Source: Tessaracoccus flavescens
GTDB lineage: Bacteria; Actinomycetota; Actinomycetes; Propionibacteriales; Propionibacteriaceae
Direction of reading: 5' to 3'
Assembly: GCA_020741375.1 (NCBI GenBank)
Contig: DYZF01000123.1
Span: 1 to 14,347, forward strand
DNA: 14,347 nucleotides
Shown piece after piece: positions 6,838-13,610 of the stretch. Below the pieces are notes generated by a model. That model had not been told where the DNA came from. It did not search any database and worked only from the letters and a program-made list of their open reading frames with translations. The position numbers and the translations under genes were made by a program. How positions within the stretch are numbered: the first letter of the stretch is position 1; every line of letters begins with the position of its first letter.

Positions 6838-6854
6838 CGTGAAGGGAGCAACGA

Positions 6855-8201
6855 ATGCTCAACCTGTCCGATCAGCCCACCACCGCCGCAGACACCTCCT
6901 CCGACACCGCGATCCGCACCTACGTCGTCGATACCTCCGTTCTCCTGTCAGACCCTCGAGCCATGCTGCGCTTCGCCGAGCACAACGTGGTGTTGCCGAT
7001 CGTCGTGATCACTGAGTTGGAGGCCAAGCGTCATCACCCCGAGCTGGGCTACTTCGCCCGCTCGGCGCTGCGCCTGCTCGACGATCTGCGCGTGCAACAC
7101 GGGCGCCTCGACACCCCGATGGCGATCAATGAGGAGGGCGGCAACCTGCGGGTGGAGCTGAACCACACCGATCAGGAGTCGCTGCCTGCCGGCTTCCGGC
7201 TCGGCGACAACGACACCCGCATCCTCGCCGTCGCCCTCAACTACTCGAACGAGGGCCACGACGTCGTCCTGGTCTCTAAGGATCTGCCTCTCCGCGTCAA
7301 GGCCGCCGCCGTCGGCTTGGCTGCCGAGGAGTATCGCAACGAACTGCCGCTGCAGGCTGGCTACACGGGCATGGCGAGCATCGACGTGACATCGGACGAG
7401 GTGGCCGGCCTCTACGAGGACGGCGTGGTGGCCACGGCCGCGGCCGACGACGTACCCACAAACACGGGCATCGTCCTGCATGCCCCCGGCTCCAGCGCCC
7501 TGGGCCGGAAGCTCTCCGACGGCACCGTGAAGCTGATCAAGCACGACAAGGAGGTGTTCGGGATTCGGGGAAGGTCTGCCGAACAGCGCGTCGCTCTTGA
7601 TCTGCTGATGGACGATTCCATCGGCATCGTGTCGCTCGGTGGTCGGGCCGGCACCGGCAAGTCGGCCCTCGCTCTCTGCGCCGGGCTCGAGGCCACGTTG
7701 GAGCAGCGCAAGTACAACAAGGTGATGGTGTTCCGCCCGCTGTATCCGGTGGGCGGCCAGGATCTCGGCTACCTCCCCGGCACCGCCGGCGAGAAGATGC
7801 AGCCGTGGGGTCAGGCGGTGTTCGACACTCTGACGGCCGTCACCAACAAGTACGTGATCGACGAGCTGCTGGCTCAGGACATGATCGAGGTACTTCCCCT
7901 CACGCATATCCGCGGTCGCTCGTTGCACGACGCGTTCATCATCGTCGACGAGGCCCAGTCGCTGGAGCGCAACGTGCTGTTGACGGTGCTCTCGCGCGTG
8001 GGCCAGAACTCGCGCGTCGTCCTCACCCACGACATCGCTCAGCGCGACAACCTGCGCGTCGGACGCCACGACGGAATCGTCGCGGTGGTGGAGAAGCTGA
8101 AGGGCAATCCGCTGTTCGCGCACGTCACGCTGACGCGCTCGGAGCGCTCGCAGATCGCCGCCCTGGTGACGGACATGCTGGAGGTTGATCACCTCGCCTG
8201 A
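6855..8201 (+). CDS. phoH2: PIN domain-PhoH ATPase fusion (PhoH2 type)
   Basis: A 448-residue fusion of an N-terminal PIN-fold nuclease and a C-terminal PhoH P-loop ATPase. The PIN part shows [18 protein letters not shown] (Asp26), [26 protein letters not shown] and [15 protein letters not shown], which carry the usual acidic residues. The ATPase part has Walker [10 protein letters not shown] at about 262-270, [17 protein letters not shown], Walker B IIVDEAQS near 362-369, and a final [13 protein letters not shown]. Mycobacterial PhoH2 proteins of this layout are reported to be RNA-unwinding ribonucleases, so a role in RNA metabolism is likely. ATG at 6855 has ribosome-binding site AAGGGAG six bases upstream. 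A stem-loop overlaps its stop. Unlike in M. tuberculosis, it lies on the trhA side of uppS. Confidence 0.94.
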   Translation: MLNLSDQPTTAADTSSDTAIRTYVVDTSVLLSDPRAMLRFAEHNVVLPIVVITELEAKRHHPELGYFARSALRLLDDLRVQHGRLDTPMAINEEGGNLRVELNHTDQESLPAGFRLGDNDTRILAVALNYSNEGHDVVLVSKDLPLRVKAAAVGLAAEEYRNELPLQAGYTGMASIDVTSDEVAGLYEDGVVATAAADDVPTNTGIVLHAPGSSALGRKLSDGTVKLIKHDKEVFGIRGRSAEQRVALDLLMDDSIGIVSLGGRAGTGKSALALCAGLEATLEQRKYNKVMVFRPLYPVGGQDLGYLPGTAGEKMQPWGQAVFDTLTAVTNKYVIDELLAQDMIEVLPLTHIRGRSLHDAFIIVDEAQSLERNVLLTVLSRVGQNSRVVLTHDIAQRDNLRVGRHDGIVAVVEKLKGNPLFAHVTLTRSERSQIAALVTDMLEVDHLA

Positions 8202-8223
8202 CGAGGGCAAACCCTCAAGTCAG
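8198..8223 (+). terminator. Hairpin at the end of phoH, possible terminator
   Basis: CTGACGAGGG (8198-8207) pairs with CCCTC (8212-8216) and GTCAG (8219-8223), ten base pairs with an AA bulge and a four-base CAAA loop. It contains the phoH stop codon. There is no T-run after it, so it may act as a weak or Rho-assisted terminator or as a 3-prime stabilising end. Confidence 0.5.
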
Positions 8224-8244
8224 AGATAACAGTTCGGTGACGGG

Positions 8245-8264
8245 GCGCGTCGTCAATGACGCGC
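8245..8264 (+). promoter_or_regulatory. Inverted repeat upstream of the ankyrin lipoprotein gene
   Basis: GCGCGTC (8245-8251) and GACGCGC (8258-8264) form a perfect seven-base inverted repeat with a six-base centre. It lies where the -35 region of the promoter at 8282 should be, so a regulator-binding site is possible. It could equally be a second stem-loop of the phoH terminator region. Confidence 0.4.
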
Positions 8265-8281
8265 TCCGTCGCCTCCCCGTC

Positions 8282-8287
8282 TACGCT
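8282..8287 (+). promoter_or_regulatory. -10 box of the ankyrin lipoprotein gene, leaderless layout
   Basis: TACGCT lies seven bases before ATG 8295. No -35 hexamer is recognisable; the expected zone holds the GCGCGTC inverted repeat. Confidence 0.45.
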
Positions 8288-8294
8288 TGAGGGC

Positions 8295-9572
8295 ATGGTA
8301 CGCGCGATCCCAGTGGCATTTGCCGCTCTTGCCCTGCTCGCAGGGTGCGCGCCAGCTACCCCTGAACTCACCACGCCGATGCCCGATCCGGGCGGCGCAC
8401 CCCCGTCGTCGGCCCCTGCCCCGACGGCCGCGCCCACCACGGCGGCACCCAAGCCCGAGCCGGAGACGGATCAGGGAACGCTCAACCAGAGGCTGCGTGA
8501 TGCAGCGTGGAAGGGCGACGTCGACGCGGCCTCCGAGCTGCTCGCCAAGGGCGCGGACGTGAACGCCAAGGATCACTCGATCCAGTCCGCCTACCTGATC
8601 GCAGCCAGCGAGGGCCACCTGCCGTTCGTGAAGCTTGCGCTGGAGAACGGCGCCTCGGTGAGCGACACCGATTCGTGGGGCAGCAACGCCCTCACCCGCG
8701 CCTCCGAGCGCGGACACGCGGCGATCGCGGGCGTCCTGATCCAGGCAGACATCGAACGCAACCAAGAGAACAAGATCGGATACCTCCCCATCCATGAGGC
8801 CATTTGGCTGGGCCAAGGGGACGAGGGCGCCGTCGATACGGTGCGTGTGCTCGTTGCGGGTGGCGCCGACGTGGAGCGCGAGTCGGCCGCCGAGCGGCTC
8901 ACTCCGCTGCAGATGGCCCAAGACCGTGGCTTCGAGGAGATCACGGCCACCCTCGAAGCGGCCCTCAGCCCCGACGAGGTGAAGGACCCTGGCGTCGAGC
9001 TTCTGCTGTCGGCCGCCATCGGCGACGCCGATCAGGTTGCGCGCATGCTGCGGCTGGGCGGCGACATCGAATCCAAGGACTCCCAAGAACGCACCGCTCT
9101 GCTGCTCGCCACCACGAGCGATCAGGTGGACGCCGCGAAGCTGCTGGTGAATCTGGGGGCAGAGGTCGACGTGAAGGACGCCGCCGGGGAATCGCCGTGG
9201 CTGCTTGCCGCGGGCGAGGGTGACGTGGACATGGGCAAGGCTCTGCAGCAGGCGGACCCAGACATGGAGATCACCAACGCCGACGGCAGCACCGCCCTGA
9301 TCGTCGCAGCGGCCGCGGGCCACGAGGAGTACGTCAAGTACCTGCTCACGCTCCCGAACGCGGGCGTCAACGCGGTCAACACCTTGGGCTACACAGCGCT
9401 CATCGAAGCCGTCCGGCTCGGCGAGGACACCTCTGGCACGCAGGCGATCGTCACAGCACTGCTCGCGGCCGGGGCCAACCCCGAGCTGACCGATGCCAAC
9501 GGCATGACCCCCGCGGACCACATCGAAGAGCGCGAGCTCACCCAGGTCAAGCTCGACGCCGTCGGCAAATAG
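8295..9572 (+). CDS. Ankyrin-repeat lipoprotein with two repeat blocks
   Basis: A 425-residue predicted lipoprotein. The first 20 residues are a signal peptide ending in lipobox LLAGC, so Cys18 would be lipidated and the protein displayed outside the membrane. A Pro/Ala/Thr-rich linker runs to about residue 58. The rest is ankyrin repeats, about eleven units, recognised by segments such as LLAKGADVNAKD, AASEGHLPFVKLALENGA, LLVNLGAEVDVKD, GSTALIVAAAAGHEEYVKYLL and LLAAGANPELTDANGMTP. The repeats fall into two similar blocks, described in the findings. ATG at 8295 is chosen over an in-frame start at 8256 because the signal peptide and -10 box fit it. A protein-binding scaffold at the cell surface is inferred; the partner is unknown. 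The stop lies ten bases from that of the convergent DUF255 gene. Confidence 0.88.
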   Translation: MVRAIPVAFAALALLAGCAPATPELTTPMPDPGGAPPSSAPAPTAAPTTAAPKPEPETDQGTLNQRLRDAAWKGDVDAASELLAKGADVNAKDHSIQSAYLIAASEGHLPFVKLALENGASVSDTDSWGSNALTRASERGHAAIAGVLIQADIERNQENKIGYLPIHEAIWLGQGDEGAVDTVRVLVAGGADVERESAAERLTPLQMAQDRGFEEITATLEAALSPDEVKDPGVELLLSAAIGDADQVARMLRLGGDIESKDSQERTALLLATTSDQVDAAKLLVNLGAEVDVKDAAGESPWLLAAGEGDVDMGKALQQADPDMEITNADGSTALIVAAAAGHEEYVKYLLTLPNAGVNAVNTLGYTALIEAVRLGEDTSGTQAIVTALLAAGANPELTDANGMTPADHIEERELTQVKLDAVGK

Positions 9573-9583
9573 GCCCTAGGCCT
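9571..9583. other. Short palindrome between convergent stops
   Basis: AGGCC and GGCCT flank a three-base centre in the gap between the ankyrin gene and the convergent DUF255 gene. The stem is only five bases and overlaps the end codons on both sides, so a termination role is uncertain. Confidence 0.3.
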
Positions 9584-11592
9584 CAGACGCGGCTCCACAG
9601 CGGCGTCTTCAGCTCGTTGTAGTCGCTGACCGGATCGAAGCAGACCGTGCCGCGACATACGTAGACCGCCTCGCCTGGCCGACTCTCGAAATGGGTTCCG
9701 AAGCCCTCTGTGCCCTCGGGCGCGGTGACGACGGCGGACCCTGCGGGCGCGAGGCGCCATGCGGCGCGGGCCAACTGAGAGAACGGATCATCCGAGACGA
9801 CGACGGCCACCGCCGGCTTCAGCCCGCGGCGGGCTTCGTCGGAGATGAGCAGATCGGCCAGCGACGCACCCGCGAAACGCGGGTTGTCGCGCACGGCCGC
9901 CCACGTCGTCGCGGCCGCAGCGCCGGCTCGTTCCACCAGGTCCGGGCGCTCGGCCAGCAACCCGACGGCGCGGAGGCCCGCGATGAGCGCGGCGGTTCCG
10001 CTCGGGGTCACGTTGTCGGTGAGGGAGCGCGGCCGGTCGAAGAGCCCGGTGTCGACGGCGTCGTAGAAGCCGCCGTCAGGATGGGCGAACAACTCCAGCG
10101 CACGGTCGGCGAGCGCTTCCGCCCGGCGCAGCCACTCAGGATCGCCGGTGGCGCCGGCCAGGGCCACGAACGCCTCGATGACTGCACCGAAGTCGTCGGC
10201 TCCACCGACGGCATCCGACGCTTGACCCTCACGCGACGCGCGCTTGAGGTCGCCGTCGGCGAGATGGACCTCGACGAGGTACTCGGCCGCGCGCAAGGCC
10301 AGCTCGAGCCAGCCCCTCTCGCCGAAGATCAGTGCGCCCTGCACCAGCGACGTGATCATCCAGCCGTTCCATGCTGCGACCACGAGCTTGTCGTCGCCGG
10401 GACGGAACCGGCTCGCCCGCTCCTCCAGCAGCTTGGCGGTGACCTCCTCGAGGCGCGCGAAGTCTGGGCGGCCGCGCAGTTGGAGAGTGGACAGCCCGTC
10501 GTCGAAGGTGCCGGTCTTGGTGACGTGGAACACTCCGGCAGCCCAGTCGCCGTCCTCGGAGCCCAACGCGTCGTCGAGGAGCTCAGGGTTCCAGAGGTAG
10601 AAAATCCCCTCGTGGACGGCGCCGCGGATGTCGCAAGAGTCCGCGTCGAGCGCCGACATGAAGCCGCCGCCGTCCACCACCATCTCCCGCTCAAGCCACT
10701 CGACGATGCCGTAGGCGGTGCGCTCGAAGAGTGCGCGCAGGCCGGAATCGTGATCGGCGGTGCGGCGCCATCCGCGCACGTAGGTGCCCAGCAGCAGGGC
10801 GTTGTCGTAGAGCATCTTCTCGAAGTGGGGAATCACCCAGCCCGGATCGACGGCGTAGCGGTGGAAGCCGCCACCCACCTGGTCGTAGATGCCGCCACGG
10901 GCCATCGCTTCCAGCGTCCGCTGCGCGAGTTCCAGCGATCGCGGGTCGCCCTTGACCAGCAGTGCGTCCAGCAGCGTCGGCGCGGGGAACTTCGGCTGGG
11001 TGCCGAACCCACCGTGGATCGGATCGAAGGAGGCCTCGATCGTGTCGATGGCGGCGCGAAGATCCGGGGCGCCGTCGGCCTGCTCCGGGCCGAACCCCTT
11101 GAGCTGTTCGGCGATGTAGGCGCCGGTGGAGACGACGGTGTCGCGCTGCGTCGCCCACGCGTCGGCCATGGCCTCGAGCACCTGACGGAACGCCGGCTGC
11201 CCGTCGCGGGGCTCCGGCGGGAAGTACGTGCCGGTGAAGTACGGCAGGCCCTCGGGCGTGAGGAACGCCGTCATGGGCCAACCGCCGCTGCCGCCGTTCA
11301 TCGCCTGCGTGGCGGTCATGTAGACGGCATCGACGTCGGGATGCTGCTGGCGGTCCACCTTGATCGCCACGAAGTGTTCGTTGATGTACTGAGCGATGCT
11401 CGCGTCGTCGAACGATTCGGCGCTCATCACGTGGCACCAGTGGCAGGACGCGTAACCCACCGACAACATGATGGGGCGATCGAGTTCCTTGGCCGAGGCG
11501 AGCGCCTCCGGTGACCATTCCCACCAGTCGATGAGCTGGTGAGCGTGCTGGAGCAGGTAGTCGCTGCTGGATTCGCGGAGGCGGTTGACCAT
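9583..11592 (-). CDS. Thioredoxin-fold / DUF255 protein (YyaL, SSP411-like)
   Basis: A 669-residue cytosolic protein. The N-terminal 160 residues form the thioredoxin-like DUF255 domain, with NRLRESSSDYLLQHA, LSVGYASCHWCHVMSAESF (CHWC at 50-53), FVAIKVDRQQHPDVDAVYM and GGWPMTAFLTPEGLPYF. The remainder resembles the six-hairpin alpha barrel of glycosidase-like enzymes: FPAPTLLDALL, GGIYDQVGGGFHRYAVDPGW in parts, FEKMLYDNALLL, DADS and AAWNGWM. The C-terminus ends with VCRGTVCFDPV. Its biochemical role is not established. Usual family forms SPYLLQHAxNPVDW and DREERPD are here SDYLLQHAHQLIDW and DRQQHPD, minor departures. ATG at 11592 fits the family N-terminus better than TTG at 11601. It is divergent from a rhomboid gene, and corresponds to Rv1084 near mca. 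Confidence 0.92.
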   Translation of the reverse strand: MVNRLRESSSDYLLQHAHQLIDWWEWSPEALASAKELDRPIMLSVGYASCHWCHVMSAESFDDASIAQYINEHFVAIKVDRQQHPDVDAVYMTATQAMNGGSGGWPMTAFLTPEGLPYFTGTYFPPEPRDGQPAFRQVLEAMADAWATQRDTVVSTGAYIAEQLKGFGPEQADGAPDLRAAIDTIEASFDPIHGGFGTQPKFPAPTLLDALLVKGDPRSLELAQRTLEAMARGGIYDQVGGGFHRYAVDPGWVIPHFEKMLYDNALLLGTYVRGWRRTADHDSGLRALFERTAYGIVEWLEREMVVDGGGFMSALDADSCDIRGAVHEGIFYLWNPELLDDALGSEDGDWAAGVFHVTKTGTFDDGLSTLQLRGRPDFARLEEVTAKLLEERASRFRPGDDKLVVAAWNGWMITSLVQGALIFGERGWLELALRAAEYLVEVHLADGDLKRASREGQASDAVGGADDFGAVIEAFVALAGATGDPEWLRRAEALADRALELFAHPDGGFYDAVDTGLFDRPRSLTDNVTPSGTAALIAGLRAVGLLAERPDLVERAGAAAATTWAAVRDNPRFAGASLADLLISDEARRGLKPAVAVVVSDDPFSQLARAAWRLAPAGSAVVTAPEGTEGFGTHFESRPGEAVYVCRGTVCFDPVSDYNELKTPLWSRV

Positions 11593-11600
11593 GGTGCCCA

Positions 11601-11606
11601 AGCGTA
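11601..11606 (-). promoter_or_regulatory. -10 box of the DUF255 gene
   Basis: Minus-strand TACGCT is eight bases before ATG 11592, giving a leader of zero to two bases. The same hexamer serves the ankyrin gene. Confidence 0.4.
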
Positions 11607-11626
11607 TCTGGTGCCCGAGGGGCTCC

Positions 11627-11654
11627 TTGCGTCGCTTGCCGACTGGGAGACAAT
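11627..11654 (+). promoter_or_regulatory. Probable promoter of the rhomboid gene
   Basis: TTGCGT at 11627-11632 and GACAAT at 11649-11654 are 16 bases apart. The -10-like box ends seven bases before ATG 11662. It overlaps an in-frame ATG at 11653, which argues that the later ATG is the true start. Confidence 0.45.
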
Positions 11655-11661
11655 GGCAATC

Positions 11662-12237
11662 ATGAGCGAACTGCGCACCACCACCAGACCAACGCTGTCC
11701 AACGCCCTCCTCGTCGTCGGCGGCCTGCTGGCAGTGATGTGGGTGTTGGAGATCATCGATTCGGTCACCCTCAACGCTCTGGACGCGTACGGCATCGAAC
11801 CGCGGCAGGCCTCAGACCTGCTCAACATCTTCGTCGCACCGTTCCTGCACTACGGCTGGGCGCACCTCATCAGCAACTCGATCCCCTTCCTCGTGCTGGG
11901 CGTGCTCGTCTACCTGGGCGGGCGCGGCAACTGGGCCATCACCACCCTCATCGCCGTCGTCACCTCGGGTCTGGCGGCGTGGCTGATGGCACCCACCGGC
12001 TCCATCACCGCAGGCGCCTCGGGCGTGGTGTTCGGCTGGCTCACCTACCTGCTGGCGCGCGGCTGGTTCACCCGAAAGCCCGGCCAGATCGCGGTGGCCG
12101 TGATCGTCTTCCTGCTGTACGGCGGCGTTCTACTCGGCGTGCTTCCCGGCACCCCGGGCGTCAGCTGGCAGGCACACTTGGGCGGCGCCGTCGGCGGCGC
12201 GCTCGCCGCGTGGTGGCTCCACGACAAGCGTCCTTAG
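11662..12237 (+). CDS. Rhomboid family intramembrane serine protease
   Basis: A 191-residue protein with about six hydrophobic segments, the compact rhomboid size. The family features are clear: a loop with FLHYGWAHLISNSIPFLVLG (HxxxN), the catalytic serine in TAGASGVVFGWLTYLLARG (GASG), and the last-helix histidine in WQAHLGGAVGGALAAW. The Ser and His would form the catalytic dyad that cuts substrates inside the membrane. The substrate is unknown. ATG at 11662 follows a -10-like box by seven bases. Its stop codon shares bases with the stop of the convergent mca gene (four-base overlap). It lies between the DUF255 gene and mca, which are near neighbours without a rhomboid gene in the M. tuberculosis map as I recall it, so this is probably an insertion in this lineage. 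Confidence 0.93.
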   Translation: MSELRTTTRPTLSNALLVVGGLLAVMWVLEIIDSVTLNALDAYGIEPRQASDLLNIFVAPFLHYGWAHLISNSIPFLVLGVLVYLGGRGNWAITTLIAVVTSGLAAWLMAPTGSITAGASGVVFGWLTYLLARGWFTRKPGQIAVAVIVFLLYGGVLLGVLPGTPGVSWQAHLGGAVGGALAAWWLHDKRP

Positions 12238-13127
12238 ATCATGAACTCCGGCACGAGCCGCTCGGGCCGCAGACCGCTGAACAGATCGTCCTCCGGGATC
12301 ATCGTCGGCACCTTGGAGATGGCCAACTGGAAGTCCTCCGTCGGCCACCCCGCCTGCTGAATCGCCAGCGGCACCTCGAACCAGCGCCCGTCCGGGTCGA
12401 TCTGGGTGGCGTGCGCCCGCAGCGCCTCGTCGCGCACTGGGAAATACTCAGCGCAGGGAATGAACGTGGTGAGCCGCCCGTAGGAGTACGGGTCGTCGTC
12501 GCGGATCGGCGCGTGGTATTCCAGCCCGTTCTCGTGCATCGCGATCTCGAGTTGTTCGTAGCGACGGCGGTGAAAACTCATGTGGTAGTACAGCTTCGCC
12601 GCCTGCCACGGGGTGCCGTGCTCGGCCCACTGGTACGGATCGGCTGCCGCCTTGAAGGCCTCGACGGTGATCTTGTGGCACATGATGTGGTCCGGATGCG
12701 GGTAGCCTCCGGACTCGTCGTAGGTGGTGATGACGTGCGGCCGGAACTCTCGGATCACCTTCACCAGCGCACCCGCGGCCACCGTCGGATCCTGCAAGCC
12801 GAAGCAGCCCTCCGGCAGCGGGGGCGGCGGGTCTCCCTCGGGGTAACCCGAATCCACGAAACCCAGCCACACCTGCTGGATGCCCAAGATCTCCCGGGCG
12901 CGCGCCATCTCCTCGCGCCGAATCTCGGTGATGTTCGCCAGCACCGACGGATCGTCGGCCAGCTTGGGGTTCAACACGGAGCCACGCTCGCCGCCAGTGC
13001 AGGTGGCCACCAGAACCTCGACGCCTTCGGCCACGTATTTGGCCGTGGTCGCGGCGCCCTTGCTTGATTCGTCGTCAGGGTGTGCGTGCACATGGAGCAG
13101 GCGCAGGGGCTGAGCAGGCGATGACAT
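12234..13127 (-). CDS. mca: Mycothiol S-conjugate amidase
   Basis: A zinc-dependent amidase of the PIG-L/LmbE family that cleaves mycothiol S-conjugates to a mercapturic acid, which is exported, and GlcN-Ins, which is recycled to mycothiol. The metal-binding motif HVHAHPDDES lies at 12-21, with His16 and Asp19, and the third ligand region GGYPHPDHIMCHKI at 140-153. The segments FVDSGYPEGDPPPPLP and KLYYHMSFHR are typical of Mca rather than MshB, and the 297-residue length matches Mca (about 288 in M. tuberculosis). ATG at 13127 gives a normal N-terminus. The gene diverges from a DUF4307 gene, as Rv1082 does from Rv1081c. Presence of this enzyme shows that the host makes mycothiol. Confidence 0.94.
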   Translation of the reverse strand: MSSPAQPLRLLHVHAHPDDESSKGAATTAKYVAEGVEVLVATCTGGERGSVLNPKLADDPSVLANITEIRREEMARAREILGIQQVWLGFVDSGYPEGDPPPPLPEGCFGLQDPTVAAGALVKVIREFRPHVITTYDESGGYPHPDHIMCHKITVEAFKAAADPYQWAEHGTPWQAAKLYYHMSFHRRRYEQLEIAMHENGLEYHAPIRDDDPYSYGRLTTFIPCAEYFPVRDEALRAHATQIDPDGRWFEVPLAIQQAGWPTEDFQLAISKVPTMIPEDDLFSGLRPERLVPEFMI

Positions 13128-13134
13128 AGGAGGT

Positions 13135-13140
13135 ATTCTC
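13135..13140 (-). promoter_or_regulatory. Possible -10 box of mca
   Basis: Minus-strand GAGAAT lies seven bases before the mca ATG. It resembles the GACAAT and CACAAT boxes of other genes here. The alternative is a Shine-Dalgarno-like GGGGGAG ten bases upstream, so a leaderless start is less certain for mca. Confidence 0.35.
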
Positions 13141-13186
13141 CCCCACCGCCAAACCAGCCCGGTTCGCCGTCCCAGAACACGGCAGG

Positions 13187-13192
13187 CACAAT
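13187..13192 (+). promoter_or_regulatory. -10 box of the DUF4307 gene, leaderless layout
   Basis: CACAAT lies seven bases before GTG 13200. It overlaps an in-frame ATG at 13191, so the choice of start depends on this assignment. Confidence 0.4.
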
Positions 13193-13199
13193 GGGGAGC

Positions 13200-13598
13200 G
13201 TGACCGACGACGAAGCCCGCATTGCGGCCCGCTACCCCAAGGCCTCCTGGACCGACTATGTGTTGGGTGGTGGCGCCGTCGTCACGCTGATCGTGATCAT
13301 CGTCCTCGTGGCCATCAGCGGCCTCGAGCGGTCCAATCCCCCCGTGGTCGCGATGGTGCGCGGCTTTGAGGTGACCAGCCCGTCGGAGTTGACCGCCGAG
13401 CTCGTCGTGCAGCGCAAGGATCCCAGCGACGCCGTCGAATGCCGCGTCTACGCGCAGGCCCAGTCCTACGAGACTGTGGCCGAGGACACCGTCGAAGTGG
13501 GCCCCGGTACGGAGAAGCTCACCGCCGTCAACGTCACCCTCAAGACGATCAAGGAAGCCACAAGCATTTCGATCGACGCCTGCCGGCTGGCCGGCTGA
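13200..13598 (+). CDS. DUF4307 family single-pass membrane protein
   Basis: A 132-residue protein with a short N-terminus containing RIAARYPK, one hydrophobic segment (VVTLIVIIVLVAISGL, about residues 26-42) and a compact extracytoplasmic domain with PVVAMVRGFEV, ELVVQRKDP, ECRVYAQAQSYETV and a final DACRLAG. Two cysteines, in ECRVYAQ and DACRLAG, could form a disulfide; this pattern is typical of DUF4307. The function of the family is unknown. GTG at 13200 is preferred because of the -10-like CACAAT seven bases upstream; ATG at 13191 would add three residues. It is divergent from mca and followed by greA after 12 bases, yet greA has its own promoter within that gap. The mca, DUF4307, greA trio is conserved as Rv1082, Rv1081c and Rv1080c. 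Confidence 0.88.
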   Translation: MTDDEARIAARYPKASWTDYVLGGGAVVTLIVIIVLVAISGLERSNPPVVAMVRGFEVTSPSELTAELVVQRKDPSDAVECRVYAQAQSYETVAEDTVEVGPGTEKLTAVNVTLKTIKEATSISIDACRLAG

Positions 13599-13604
13599 TA
13601 AGAT
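13599..13604 (+). promoter_or_regulatory. -10 box of greA, leaderless layout
   Basis: TAAGAT, five of six consensus bases, begins directly after the DUF4307 stop codon and ends six bases before the greA ATG. No ribosome-binding site is present in the gap, which supports a leaderless greA transcript in addition to any readthrough. Confidence 0.6.
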
Positions 13605-13610
13605 TGCTGG

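Noticed and set aside
6948..8210. A 420-codon open frame on the minus strand opposite phoH
   Set aside because: It is a shadow of the PIN-PhoH gene, with low-complexity composition and no start signals.
8253..9521. A 422-codon open frame on the minus strand opposite the ankyrin gene
   Set aside because: A repeat-derived shadow; its Arg/Gly/Val-rich translation has no family features and the plus strand has a signal peptide and ankyrin repeats.
9691..11514. A 607-codon open frame on the plus strand opposite the DUF255 gene
   Set aside because: High GC leaves few stops in the complementary frame. The protein is rich in Arg, Gly, His and Val without recognisable motifs, while the minus strand carries a complete conserved protein.
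11739..13067. A 442-codon plus-strand frame spanning rhomboid and mca
   Set aside because: It runs in another frame through rhomboid and antisense to mca; both real genes carry full catalytic motifs.
13134..13139. Plus-strand TATTCT as a promoter for the DUF4307 gene
   Set aside because: No -35 box accompanies it and it would create a leader of more than 50 bases without a ribosome-binding site; the same bases lie in the mca promoter region on the other strand.
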